A stretch of 64,000 nucleotides of DNA from Trissonchulus latispiculum (taxonomy: Eukaryota; Nematoda; Enoplea; Enoplida; Ironidae). Positions within the stretch are counted from its first letter, which is position 1, and each line of letters begins with the position of its first letter. The DNA lies in assembly GCA_030248195.1 (NCBI GenBank), contig JASAND010000504.1, positions 24,924 to 88,923 of the forward strand, read 5' to 3'. Under the pieces are notes generated by a model that did not search any database, was not told the DNA's origin, and saw nothing but the letters and a program-made list of their open reading frames with translations. Shown piece by piece: positions 22,962 through 35,531 of this stretch. The position numbers and the translations under genes were made by a program.

Positions 22962-25900
22962 TTAAAGTTTGTCCACACTTCCGAATGTTTGGCCCAGATC
23001 AAAGTTCCACAGTGTAGTGTCAGTTTTTCTTAAAACTCGCACAATCAAACCATGGGCACTGTTTAGAGCAATATTATTGAGCATTACTGGTTCAGCCTGG
23101 ACGCGTAAATTGGAACCAAATGGACCAGCGTGACCCAGAACTAATCCCTGATCAGAGTTCACTTGATCACCAATATCGATTATCGATTGTAGTCCGTACG
23201 TGCTGGCAAAGTTCAATAATCCTACAATTACGGATTGTAGGGATTTGGAATAAACCTGAAATCCAAGTACATCTTCTGTTTTGGTGTCAAAAAATTTGAA
23301 CGTCTCCCATTCAAAGAATAGCTGTTTCCTCAATTGGATTAGACTACGAATAAAATTCAAATTGGAATTTTGCGTTTCCAATTGAACTTCGACATTCACT
23401 GTGCTATAATTGAAAGCTAACGGTTGCTTTAGATAAACATCAGGCTTAGTGCTAAATCCTCCTAACAGCTGAGGCGACCACTGCATGGCGCTACGAAAGA
23501 AATCGCGGGCGAACTGTTGATAATGATTAGGTCCGACATCGATTCCCAAGGGGTCTCTGATTTTCTCAAAGTCCACAAAAACATCTGTCATTCCGATCTC
23601 ATCGCCGTAGTAGATCACCGGCACACCTGGCAGTAGTAGTAGGAGCAGATGAGCAATCTTTGTAAACTGGGGTCCTCCTAATTTTGTGGCAATTCGTGGT
23701 GCATCCAGGCTGCTCAACATCCAGCCACGCGCCTTGAATTGGCTGATCCCATTTATCCATCGTTCCACCCATCGCCGGATGATAGAGGTCCCCAGATTGG
23801 CCTGAATATGAGTTAGATCTAAACTGATTAGCAAATCGACACCTTCTGTCTGAAACGACTGTACTTCTTTATCTGACAGTTCTGTTGCTGCTACTGTTAT
23901 TACGTTCTTATGGTTTCTTTCGTTATATTCTTTCACAACACCCACGAAATAACTCAGAATTTCTGTATTTTCGGGCTGTCGAGCATCGTATTGATGATCA
24001 AAGTTGTCATAAATGCGATCACTGGAGCTGAGTTTAGTCGGATTATCTCTCAGTTCATTGGATTCGACCAAATAACTGACAGAATCGAAACGAAACCCGT
24101 CCACGCCCAACTCCATCCAAAACTGCAGAACCTTTGCTAGATCTTCTCGTACCTGAAAAATTTAAACTACTACCAAAAGCTACAGAAGTCTATGTCGTCA
24201 GAAGTGCTGTAATAAATTCAAGATTTGTCCCTTGGGGATTCAATTCATCGTAATCTTTAAGCGTCGGTCTATCAAGTTTCGTGTTTAGCTAAGGGATTAT
24301 TTTTTACACGAAGCCAAAAATTTTGAAGTCCTTTGTAAGTTCCTGCACTGACACTACCTTTTTCGCAATTTCTAGTTTAATTCTGTTTTAGACGAGAATT
24401 TTTGTCGTTAAAGGTTTTTTGAAAGCATTGACATATAAATTTTTCTGTAACATAACAGAAGGATCATCTTTTTCTAGAAGCTTTTTATAAAGAGAGTACG
24501 GAAAATTATGCTTAATTTCAATTAAAAGAAACCGTACGTTTTTATTTCGCAAATTAAGATCTGGTTGCTGCGCTGTGTACTGGTGATAATAGAACTGGGC
24601 TCTTTGTTTCGACCAAGACCAGGCGGAACCAGAGTATCGGCTAACCTGAAATTAAATATTGATATTCAGCAAAAATGTGATTTTGAAGTTAACAGTTTAT
24701 AGTTAATATTCATTTATTTTGAAACCGTTCTAAAATTTATTTTTACGTTTATTAAAAGCTGACAAAACTGTTGAATGCTCAGTAAACTATAGCTTTCCAA
24801 AAATCTGTCTTTGACACTGTGAAATAAACAGAGACAAATGATACTAAGATATAATTATCATACTAGCAATATTCCCAGGAAAGCCTATACACAAATCACT
24901 GCTCCTATTTATGTTTAATTTTTTACATTATATCATTTTACCCTTAACTCTTCTGATCAATGGAAGCGAGTCTTAATTGCTCTGACAGTTGCAAAATGGT
25001 GAAAAAGTCAACGTTAAATCACTTTCATCAATTCAGTCTCAAAGAGACTGTACTCTAAAATGAATTCATCCTTATTCTGATCGAGGTGTCAAAATGATGT
25101 AAAATGTGTTCCCTGACTCTATCAGACAATTGTAAGTTACCCCGGCAGCAATTGCTTGTATAACACACCCAGTTTGTTGGCGGGTCTGTTCTTTTGGACG
25201 TAGAATTCCAGACTCCTTGATGCCAAATATAGTAATCTCCGTAGAATGAATCGGGTGCAACAACACTCTGCTGAAACCAAGCATGAGCTGATGAAGTGTG
25301 GTTTGGAATAAAATCAATGATAATTCGAATTCCTAAAGCGTTAAGAATATATATCTAAAAATAATTGCACAGATGTCTGTAATGTATGTATATATAACGC
25401 ACAAGCACTCCCAAACAGGCGAGGAACAAATACAAGCCTAATGTCAGGCGGGAAGGTTAACCAAAGTGAAGGAGGGGTGTAAGGAAATAGCTGGATAAAA
25501 CAAGCCTTCCTCACTAGAATCTAAATATTGTTCTGCTCCGTCAAGGGTTTTCTATCCATTTCTCACCTCTGACTCGAATTTAAATTCCCTTAGAGAATTA
25601 AACTTGTTGCAAACCGATAAAAAGGATTAGGTGGCAGTTATCAGGAATTTTGTGAAACACCGATTACTGTCGAATTGCCAGTCCATAATACTCCTACCCA
25701 AACGTTTCTCCTAATGTTTAAGTCCCTTCTTGCAGAACTTCCTTGTTGTTAGCAACTGAAAATCAGCAGTTTTACATTTTCGATTACCATTTGAGCTGAA
25801 GTTACCTGCCGAAACTTGAATGGCACTATCCCAATACGGTGGATAGATATCTCTTCCTGATTCATAATCACTATTTAAACGGTTTCCGGGTGAAGTTGTC

Positions 25901-27298
25901 CCTCAAAGTTGGGGAATGTCGGTTGCTGCAAAATAGAGATGAGTTCGGGTCGGGTTTTGACTTTGGGCCTTAGGCCAAGACTTATAGCCCAGCAAGTCTT
26001 GGCTGCCGACCTGCAAGCTGTAAAAGTTCGGCCCGCCCGGCCGGCCAAACGAAAATTTCCAAAATTTTACGAACAATCTTATTTTAAAGGCTTAAATCCA
26101 ACATGGGAACACTAAATTCAAAGAAAATGTTAAATGTTGTTGTAAAATGACCAAAAGAGTAAAATAACCAAACGACCAATTTTAGTGCTTTCATAACATT
26201 TTTTAAAGTCGATGCGACCGTTTTCGGCCCGCTCCGGCTAGCAGTTGATAAATTTCTGCCCGACCCCACACGGGTCGCTCCCCAACAGATGCCGGCCCTG
26301 CCCTGCCGATGGGCCGAAATGCTCATCTCTACTGCAAAACTGTCACTGCTTAAAGTTACCTAATTTAATTGTAGCTGAAAAGGATGGCACTGCGACAGGG
26401 TGGCGATGTGTAATACTAATTTGATCACCAGCTGGAACGGTATCGCTGGCGATGCTCTATAGTTATTTGACTCTTAAATTAAATACCGAAAACGTTTTTG
26501 ATATTTTCAATGTCGTCCGTCGAAGTACATGTCGAAGCATTATTTGTTTAGCAAGCTTTGAAATATTACTCCAAAGTATGGTAAACATGTCTAGGATAAA
26601 AGGAGCAAATCACACGCAAAAGGAGCTAATTACTCTGCCCTATACCCGGTTCCCTCATTGAAAATTCGTATCAGTTAATCAGAATTCATAGCCTTGGTGA
26701 TTAGCTCTTACCCAATTTATGAGAAAGCTCAATCAGCTTGGTGAACTCAAATTCATTTCCAAAAATTGGATCTATTTTTTGATGATCAGTGACATCAAAA
26801 CCGTAGTCCAGCCATGGGCTTTCATAAAATGGCGTCAGCCAAATTGTTCCTACTCCTAACCACTTTAGATGCTCCAGTTTGTGTCTTACTCCTACAACAA
26901 CAATATATAATGGGAATATTTAATGTTAATCTTTTGATAAATTAAACTGAAAAGCTTTATAGCATGCTAGTCTAATCTCTCAGCTGATTTGACCTCATTA
27001 AGATTTATTCTAAACGACCACAAAATAAACAATGACAAAGGCACATATTACCTGCTAAGTCACCAATCCCGTCTCCATTGCTATCGAAGAAAGCATAAAT
27101 ATTCAATCGATATATTACTCCTGAGGTCCACCATGTTGGATCAGAAGCGTCGGTAGACAAATTGGCATTGTCTGTTAGTGGAATCACAATCGCGATTAGC
27201 ATACACATGCCTGTGACCGTTACTGAGAAAGCAATGACAGCGGCTACATTAATCCTATCGAGCACGGACATTTTCCTGCAACAAGCTAATTTCGTCAT
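22962..27298 (-). CDS. SLC3-family type II membrane glycoprotein (rBAT/CD98hc-like amino-acid transporter heavy chain), 5 exons
   Basis: Exons by homology and GT-AG sites: 27,298-27,052; 26,891-26,712; 25,332-25,169; 24,645-24,538; 24,152-22,962. Phases agree and give about 629 aa. Layout: short cytosolic N-terminus, one membrane span at residues 18-41, then a luminal/extracellular alpha-amylase-type (GH13) barrel with TWWTSGVIYRLN, FFDSNGDGIGDLAG (Ca-type loop), IWLTPFYESPWLDYGFDV, IDFIPNHTS, GSAWSWSKQRAQFYYHQY, QQPDLN, GVDGFRFDSV, TELSDKE and PGVPVIYYGDEIGM. GFRFD keeps the Asp; the usual NHD box is LDA. An N-terminal anchor plus barrel is the SLC3 plan: these chaperone a light-chain (SLC7) transporter at the plasma membrane. 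The extracellular Cys just before the WW that links the light chain in mammals is absent (SDPTWW). A membrane-anchored maltase is the alternative. The start could instead be Met10. Confidence 0.92.
25934..26331. mobile_element. 398-bp hAT-like MITE in SLC3 intron 3
   Basis: Perfect 8-bp duplication CTGCAAAA at 25,926-25,933 and 26,332-26,339. The termini are TAGAGATGAG and its exact mirror CTCATCTCTA. Subterminal text is GGCC/CCGG-rich (gcccgcccggccggcc; gccggccctgccctgcc), unlike the AT-rich centre. No coding. It lies within the intron, away from both splice sites. Confidence 0.95.
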
Positions 27299-29604
27299 TT
27301 TTCATCAAAGTTTTTACTTAACTCAACTGTTACTGCTTTTCCTCAACTTAATAGGCAAAACTAATGTTACAAGATGCCATTACAACCAAAATCTAAGACA
27401 CTGATGGTACCGCTGTGTGGTTAACCAATGTCACAAGAGTCGGTATTCCAAACATAAAAGATTCATTTGGCAGCTGGACACGTCAAACACGTCCGGTTAA
27501 GCCGAACGGGGGCGTGGACTATACTTTTAGGTTTGCGGTAAGGATACCGGCCGGGAAGAATTAGACCACAAGCAAGCACGAGCCATAGCACCAAAACTAT
27601 TCATTTTAATTCGTTGGAATATAAATTATGAAGAGTGTTTCAATCAACAGAAAGGATCAAAAATCAGTCTGGTTGGTTACATACAAAATTAATAGAACTA
27701 AGCAGACCCAACAGTCTTTGCTGCTAAGTGATCTGAATTGAATGCTAAATGTGCGGGTTGTTTATAATCCACTCTAAAGTCAAACTTTCGCGGAAACTCA
27801 TAAACGTTGCATATGAGAAAACGTTTACGCAAGTCTTCAGTTCGTTTGTTACAATGTTCGAGAGGTATCCGCAAGAAAAGAAAGTAACCTGTTCTGTTCT
27901 ATTCTTGTCGTCCTTCCATGTCCCTTCTCTAGGCATACAAAGCTAGGAATATTTAGAGCTAGCTAATTGCAATAAACTGCATTTTATTTTCCAAAATTTG
28001 ACACCACCAAGTTTGCTGATTAAAATGCAACGAGACAAAATGGTGCAGATATCACTGAATAAATAGGATATATATAAGTAGCCCGATACCCGATTAATTC
28101 AATTCAATTCAACTAGTTCAATCGAATCAATCCAGATTGCTGCCTTGTTTGCGCGGACCATATTTGCAGGTTTCCGTTTTAAGGTGCTGGTTCGGGTATT
28201 TGCATTTTGCAGCACATTTTGAAAGACGCCGTTTTCTAACCCGTTGTATGAGTTGAGAGAAATCCGTGTTCAAAACAATCTAGTTTCGATTTTCAAAAAT
28301 TAACATTTTCTTTGCTGTGCGTAGGAAGAGATGTCGCAGAGAGGTCTCCGTTGGGCATAACATGTCTTTTAGGGCTACAAATATGGACAATACTTCACTG
28401 ACGGACCTGTGCTGTTGAAACTGTAGAAATCTTGCAATAATAGATTTTTCTAAAAATGGTCAGTTTTGGATATCGAAAGTCAACTTTCCCTGGTATCTCG
28501 TAACCGTAAGGAATCGAAGAATACTCTCAAGAGTAAAATTGTAGGTCTTGGTGCGACGATTCAAATGATTATAAGTTCGTCCGCGTATGATTGCCACAGT
28601 GGCGGATAAAAGCAAATTTCTACAAAACTCAAATTTACTCCGCGACCGTTCTAAAATCTTTTCTAGTCTAAAAGATGTAATTGTAGAAAATTTGAATGAA
28701 TTTCAACGACAATTGCGCTTTTACAGCCCAAAACTACACGAACCCCAACCAGCACCTTAAGCTTCCAAAGCTCTACCGTAGGCAGGTAGTACAGATTTGA
28801 CGTTGTAATTTTGCTACTGCGATCCAGTAGCTGGGCCTGGAAGTGCAATGATGACTTAGAAAGATAAGGATGAGTACACCCGGGTTGACTGTGGACCTGT
28901 CGAAACACCAAATTTTGGGAGTCATGTGAGCTGTGGAATGTGTGAAAGTGTGGAATATATTTTTTCATGGTATACATTAGATAAAAAACTTCTACACTAA
29001 ACTGAAGTGAACTCAACTAATACTTGAAAAGACCCGCTTCTGGAGAAGGGAAAATTTCGTTAGGATGTCTTAATTCTGGTTTCCTAGAAATAAAAGGCTC
29101 CACTTAAATGATAGATAGATATGTCAGATTGTCTGGAGGTCTCCTCGGAGGATTTTCTCTTCAAAATAGTTCAAGCCTTCCTTTGAATGCAGAAGTGCTT
29201 CTTTAACAAGAATAGAATTTATGTTCTTCACACTTTCAAGGTTTATGGTTCAAGAAATGGTTGAAGCTGGTGCTGGATCACTTAGTTTTCCTAAAATAAT
29301 CCATTCTCGAAATACCCTGACTACTCAATACAAGGAGTTATAGGGGCATAAAGCTTTCTTAGGAAGTTCGTCCAAAGTGCAGCCAATTCTAATATTTTAT
29401 TTTGTCATGTGGTTGCTTTGAACAATAAACCTTATCCGAGTTTTATTCGGATAATTTTTTTCTAGTGCAGCAGGTTTAATTTGACTCCAAAAATATCTAG
29501 AATTTCCAGGAGTTTTATCTTCTAGGAATAAATTTATTAATTAAATTTATTCTGTTAGATGATACATGAGTTTCTCAGCTGGCTAACTTTAGTCAGTCTT
29601 CTGG
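27299..29604. other. 5' flank of the SLC3 gene and intergenic DNA; no gene seen
   Basis: The interval between the SLC3 start codon and the 9.2-kb nested element shows no splice-bounded coding exon, repeat array or RNA gene that I can support. It presumably includes the SLC3 promoter; no clear core element was identified. Confidence 0.45.
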
Positions 29605-31396
29605 TTAGCTACTAGTGTTGGGAGTTGACCGGATTTTTCGACGGCCAAGCCAATTGGCTTGGCTGGACTTTGGTCATTGGCCGGCCAACAGCCAAAGACA
29701 ACGCCAACGACCGGCCAACGGGCGGCCAACGTGCAGTTTTCAAGCCCAAATGAGAATTTTTCCTGCAAACCCCAAACCGTTGCTAAAATTTTGCTATTTT
29801 TCTTAATTTTAAATAGATTGAGTTGGAGCTAATTGTTTGGCAAATCTTCGGATTGTTGGAAGGCGTTGGCCGAGGGTTGGCCGTTATCGTATAATATTTC
29901 CCCCCGTGATATTTCCCCCTCCCCCCCCCCCCACCAATAGGGTATAATATTTCCCCCCGTGATATTTCCCCCCTTTCAGCTATAATATTTTCCCCCCTCT
30001 GAATGAAACCCAGCCAAATGATGCAGCAAATTTAACAGGGTCAAGGCAGTAACTCTGTTGAAATGTTGGTAAGTAGCAAGTAAAATACTGAAAACAACTT
30101 TACAAGTTAATTATAGTTATAATTTAATTGTTTAATTAATGTTAATTTGCGTGTTAAAAAGAAACTATTTTTGCACTTGTTTTAACACTGTTTAAAAACT
30201 GTATAAAAACTGGTAATTTTTGATAAGTTTGTTAGTAATTGTTAGAATTTTTGCTTTTCTTAATATTTGGAAATCTAATTTTACAGTTTTTACGAGTTGT
30301 AAAATTTCGGATAAAAGTTTTGTAAAATCAGCAACGCTTTTTTAATATTTTAATTCATTTTTACTTACAGCACTGTTTCTTATTTTCACACTTGTCACCG
30401 TTGAATATTCATTAAATTTCCCTCACCGCAAATTATAAACAACTGTTGTTTTTAGGAAGGCTGTATCCTTGAAACTTCTGATTTTTTGAAGATGGAATAT
30501 TTTGATCCTTCCAGCCAAAAAATCTTAAAATATAGCTTTCTATTTGTTCCGAACCAAGATGCAATTTTGTTTTTAGCTATTTTTTCCAGTTGTTTTCAAA
30601 CACTGTTCAGCAGACAACACATCACAGAATGATCCTTAAAAATTTAAATTTGCTTGGAGAAAGTTTTATGTAAGCTTACTATGGCCCTATTTCTTTAAAG
30701 ATTAAACGGATTAGATTAAAATTAATCCACATTAAAGAAATTGCAACACGGATTAAACGGATTAAAATTTAATCCAGTGAGTTAAACGAGTTAAACGGAT
30801 TAAATTTAATCCTATTTCTTTAATGCAGCTAGGGGCCTTTTCGCGAATGGGTAGAGTAGAGTAGAGTAGAGTAGAGTTAAAATTAACTCTTTTAACCCTT
30901 TTCATGAACGTGCAGGGTTAAATTTAACTCTGCCTGTTTTTAACTCTGCAGGGTTAAAAATCAAAGAGTTAAAAGAGTTAAAATTGGCAGAGTTAAAATT
31001 AACTCTGTGCATTCGCGAAAAGAGTTAAAAGAGTTAAAACTGGTAGAGTTAAAATTAACTCTCTGCATACGTGAAAAGAGTTAAAATAATAATAATTTTT
31101 GCTTACGCAATGTCCAACTTTTCACCATTTGAGAATTTAAAAAAACGTCTTTACGTTTGGAAAATTTTTGAATAAAATAAAACAAAAGAAGATATTTACT
31201 CATTTCATTAATACATATTAATTACATCTTCAATGTAGCGTCATCCTGCACTATGTAGGGCGATTCGGGCAAGTGTGTAACTTGCAGTTTTTAAACCGAT
31301 TTATTTAGTATTTCCGGCAAAATCGGATTCGCTTGGTTTTCCTGAAAGCTGGAATAATTTTGGTCAATTTCAACTAAACTTTAATACTAAACAGAT

Positions 31397-32902
31397 TTTT
31401 TTCCTGTACTGCCACACCCCAGTTGCTTTCGCGAGGAGGGGTAACGCCAGGCCAAAATTTTGCTTGGGTCCACGGTCTGGCGTTGAATAATTGCATGAGC
31501 AATTACCCGAGGCGAAGGCAAGGCTACTGCCGGAGCAGAAATGATCACGATGCACTAACCGCATCGTGAGCACCCGTCAGCTCCATCCAAGGGGTTTCCC
31601 CCCTGCAGGGCCAACTCCTTGAAAAACTCGGATAAAACTGATACAATTAAGGGGGAATTCTGATACTGTCGTACCAGACCTATGTAATACAAATAATTTG
31701 ATTGTTGCCAGCTGGCAACAGACAAGTTTAACACATGGTATTGCTAGTAAAGGTTTGTTGAATCCGTCGGATTCCAAATTACGTGTTTGCGGCCGGCAAG
31801 TGCAGAGGCTACCTTCTCACCTCCGGGCGGCCTAGGTGTATGCGTAGCAATATAATATTACACAAAGTATTTGAACTATATCGTACGAGTTAAAGTTTAA
31901 CGGAACTGCTTGAAATTAGAAAACAAATAAGTACAGGGGGACCTTTTTCACCCCCCATACCTATTTTGCTTCCTAACCAAGAACTGTTTCCAAGTTTGCT
32001 TATGCGTACACTTAAACTACTTAAACACAATTTAACTGTGGATAATTAACAACTTATTAAGTAATTTGACTATTTTAATTAAATAAGTTGACTAAGTAGT
32101 AGCAATAAACACGGAGGGACCTTTCCTACCCCCCATGTTTATTACTATCCTCAAGGTTAATAAATAAGCTTAGAGAAAAGAGACTTAGCTGTTTCATTGA
32201 TGGTTACACGGCTGGAGTAAGGACATCCTCCATACCCCCACAGATTACTTTGTCTGCGCCTGATAACCCCTGGCGCAGGAGGGGACGCACCGCTTCATCA
32301 TCCAGCCGTGTATCACAGCGTTCGTTTAAGATTTCAGCAAAGGTGTCGGGTGGAACTTCGGATGGGTCGAATCGAACTTCACACTTGGCGTCTTCAAGCT
32401 TGCTGGATCCAAGTTTTGCTCGAAACAGTTGCGAGTGACACGTGCGAACAAGTCGGTGCGCTCGAAATAGGCGATTACCATTTCTGATTGATTGACACAT
32501 CACAAAATCTTTGTCGATGCCACAGTACCGCCAACAAGTTCAATTGCAAATATGTATGTTGAGCAAACTGATCAGGCTGAAGCAAACACAAAACTTCGGG
32601 ACATTTCCCATCTTTTTTCGTATCCTGAGATGGAGATTCCGTCAGCGTAATCTCGGTACTGGATTGATTGAGATTTGCAAGATGACTGTCAATTATTTTC
32701 CGGGTGAGAATTTGCGGAACGCAGAAGAGGCGGCTTCGAAACGGACATCACTAGGTTTGTTGGGAAGTGAAGTGCAAGAAATGCCAGAAAATCAGTTCCA
32801 AACTATCAAAAAATTTTCTTTAACTTATCTGCAGAATATAAGTTAAAATTCGAAAATTTAGTTGAGCAAAAAGCGACTACTCCTTGCAAGCGTTGGATCC
32901 CT
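31397..32902 (-). mobile_element. LINE-like retroposon (1.5 kb) with poly-A tail and 11-bp target duplication
   Basis: The minus strand ends ...GTGTGGCAGTACAGG followed by an A-run (T-run at 31,396-31,402 on plus). ACTAAACAGAT flanks it at 31,386-31,396 and 32,903-32,913, a target-primed integration signature. Its last about 205 bp recur as a separate poly-A-tailed copy at 48,758-48,966. That terminal block forms a strong stem (aacgccag ... ctggcgtt). A 99-codon ORF at 32,503-32,204 shows no recognised domain. A 5'-truncated LINE or a LINE-mobilised sequence is the best reading. Confidence 0.75.
32204..32503 (-). CDS. Unrecognised 99-codon ORF inside the LINE-like retroposon
   Basis: The reading frame contains EVRFDPSEVPPDTFAEILNE and LLRQGLSGADKVICGG and a composition less repetitive than neighbouring spurious ORFs. 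I do not recognise a family. It could be the tail of a LINE protein, part of a processed copy, or chance. Confidence 0.25.
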   Translation of the reverse strand: MMCQSIRNGNRLFRAHRLVRTCHSQLFRAKLGSSKLEDAKCEVRFDPSEVPPDTFAEILNERCDTRLDDEAVRPLLRQGLSGADKVICGGMEDVLTPAV

Positions 32903-33724
32903 ACTAAACAGATAGGTGCAGCAAAATTAAATAGAAAAATGTTTGTTTATGAAAATTCAGTAGAGATTTCAAATTTGAATTGAAATGGTTGCCCGAATCG
33001 TAGTTGGAATAACAATTGATCCTGTACTGTAATTCTGATAAACATAACCAGTTGCAGCTAGCTAAGTTCGTTAAGTTCGTAACATTTGTCTAGATGTCCT
33101 TTCAAAGTCAAAAATTCAAAATTTTTCAAGTTTACAGTAATCTTCATGTCAAAATTAGCGCTTTAATTACTCCACCTTTTAAGAAAAAATTGAGCTTTGT
33201 GTTAAATAACTTACAAAAATAATTTAGAGCCTATTTATAATGATAACTAATTATTTTAATTTAATTAATTTTATTTAATTATTATATCTAAACATACAGC
33301 ATGTTTAAAACATTATTTGTTCCCTCTATTTTTATTAAGTATTAAGTAGCCTATTTCGTGGCTTTAGTGTAAATAATTCAGCAGTAGAACATTGGCAAGC
33401 TTAAGTAATTTTGAAACATTTTGAACCATCCAATGAAATCATGTGTTACGCTTTCATTGGTTGGATTATCTTCTCATATTTAAAGCTCTTTTACGTGCGT
33501 AAAATATGGCAATAACAATGCAAAGCATAGAAGATTTTTAACTCGTTTAACCCGCGTGCTGAGACGCGGGTTAAAATTCAATGTAAAATATCGTGAGCGA
33601 GTTAAAAGAGTTAAATTTAACCCATTCATGAAAAGGGTAGAGTTAAATTTAACTCTGCAGCTTTTTAACTCTGCGTGTCATTCACGAAAAGAGTAGAGTT
33701 AAAAGAGTTAATTTTTAACGGTGG

Positions 33725-34690
33725 TGTCTAAAACCAGGAACAGGAACAGGAATAGGAACAGGAATACAGGTCTAAAACCAGGAACAGGAACGGAACAGGA
33801 ACAGGAACCGTGGTCTAAAAACAGGAACGGAACAGGGGTCTAATTTCAGGAACAGAATCAGGAACAGTGGTCTAATTTCAGGAACAATCAGGAACGGGGG
33901 TCTAATTTCAGGAACAGGAACAGTGGTCTAATTTCAGGAACAGAATCAGGAGCAGGGGTCTAATTTCAGGAACAGGAACGGGGGTCTAATTTCAGGAACA
34001 GAATCAGGAACGGCGGTTTAATTCCAGGAACAGGAACGGGGGTCTAGTTTCAGGAACAGAATCAGAGAGGGGTCTAATTCCAGGAACAGGAACTCGGGTA
34101 TAATTCCAGGAACAGAATCAGGAACGGGGTTCTAATTTCAGGAACAGGAACGATGGTCTCATTTCAGGAACAGAATCAGGAAACGGGGGTCTAATTCAGG
34201 AACAGGAACGGTGGTCTAATTTCAGGAACAGAATCAGGAACGGGGGTCTAATTTCAGGAACAGGGAACGGAGGGGTCTAACTTTCAGGAACAGAATCAGG
34301 AACGGGGGTCCAATTCCAGGAACAGGAACGAGGGTCCAATTTCAGGAACAGAATCAGGAACAGGGGTCTAATTTCAGGAACAGGAAGGGGTTATTCAGAA
34401 TCAGGAACAGGGGTCCAATTTCATGAACAGAATCAGGAACGGTGGTCTAATTCCAGGAACAGGAACTGGGGTCTAATTTCAGGAACAGAATCAGGAACGG
34501 GGGTCTAATTTCAGGAACAGAATCAGGAAAGGGGTCTAATTTCAGGAACAGGTAAATTCAGGAATCAGGAACCGTGGTCTAATTCAGAACAGAACGGAAC
34601 GGAGGTCTAATTCCAGGAACAGGAACAGGAACAGGAACAGGTACCGTGGTCTAAAAACAGGAACGGAACGGAGGTCTAATTTCAGGAATA
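33725..34690. repeat. Layer 5, left: CAGGAA minisatellite
   Basis: About 965 bp of units alternating TCTAATTTCAGGAACAGAAT and caggaacgggggtc, roughly 30 bp each, beginning at the mirrored boundary gtggtgtctaaaacc. The related array at 35,613-36,160 runs in reverse complement. Confidence 0.93.
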
Positions 34691-35202
34691 GGGTCTGCAA
34701 AAAATGTTTCAATATTTCTGAAATCTAATTTGTAGCTTGACTTCATAATTTCAATTCTATCCACACACCGCAAACAGGACGGGATCAGGACAGTAGTTCT
34801 TTTTATTTCCATTCATACATTTCTGAATCCACCATTGTAAAAATTATAAAAAGTTTTTCAGCACTATTTCGTGATTTGAAATTTTAAGCTCGAAACTTTT
34901 AAAACAGTGAAAACCAAATTAACAAAAAATAAACTTATGAAACAGTTCCTAAGTGAACATAACAAAGCTATTTTACTGTTGCGTGTATACTCAGCATAAA
35001 AACCAGACGCAACTGGACAAAGCACGTCCGTTGGCGCGAGTAACCAGTTCAGACTGGCAATTTCCCAAATTTAGACGTAAACAAAGTCACGCGATCACAT
35101 AGAATATATACTATATCATAATATCCTTATATATGAGCTACTTTATGAGGAAGAATTTCGTAGTTTCAAAAAAAGAATATCAGTAATCGAGTGATTCCGC
35201 TG

Positions 35203-35464
35203 ATGTCGTGCCTAATTACGTTATGTCGTGCCTAATTACGTTATGTCGTGCCTAATTCCCGAAGTTGCCGACTTCTAGAAATCGGCAAGCAGTTTGCCCA
35301 ATTTCTAGAAATTGGCTAGTGCCTTGCTGAATTCTAGAAATACGCAAAATATTTGCTCAGCTCAATTCTAGAAATAGGCAGGCGTGTTGCTCATTTCTAG
35401 AAATGAGCAAAACGGCTGCCGATTTCTAGAAGTCGGGAAAATTTCAAATTGCCGAATTCTAGAA
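35203..35464. repeat. Innermost layer: seven TTCTAGAA palindromes plus a 20-bp triplication
   Basis: TTCTAGAA occurs at 35,273, 35,303, 35,332, 35,366, 35,395, 35,424 and 35,457, spaced 29-34 bp. Most copies lie in longer dyads such as GACTTCTAGAAATCGGC and TGCTCATTTCTAGAAATGAG. Just before it, a 20-bp unit (ATGTCGTGCCTAATTACGTT) is repeated three times from 35,203. TTCnnGAA is the two-pentamer form of a heat-shock element (established consensus); here it may simply be this layer's palindromic motif. Confidence 0.9.
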
Positions 35465-35531
35465 ATGGGCAGACAAATTTTCATTAAACGTTCTACTTGG
35501 AATTCTTATTTTTAATCAAGTTTTCTGTCAA

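Noticed and set aside
25072..25168. Apparent frameshifts in the SLC3 coding region after PPTNW
   Set aside because: GTGTGT directly after the NW codon is a splice donor, and the missing GSAWSW segment is found in frame as a separate exon at 24,645-24,538.
31397..31606. U1 snRNA or self-cleaving ribozyme similarity in the retroposon tail
   Set aside because: Only short coincidental matches (gatcacga, GAAAC); no hammerhead core CTGANGA and no U1 5' end.
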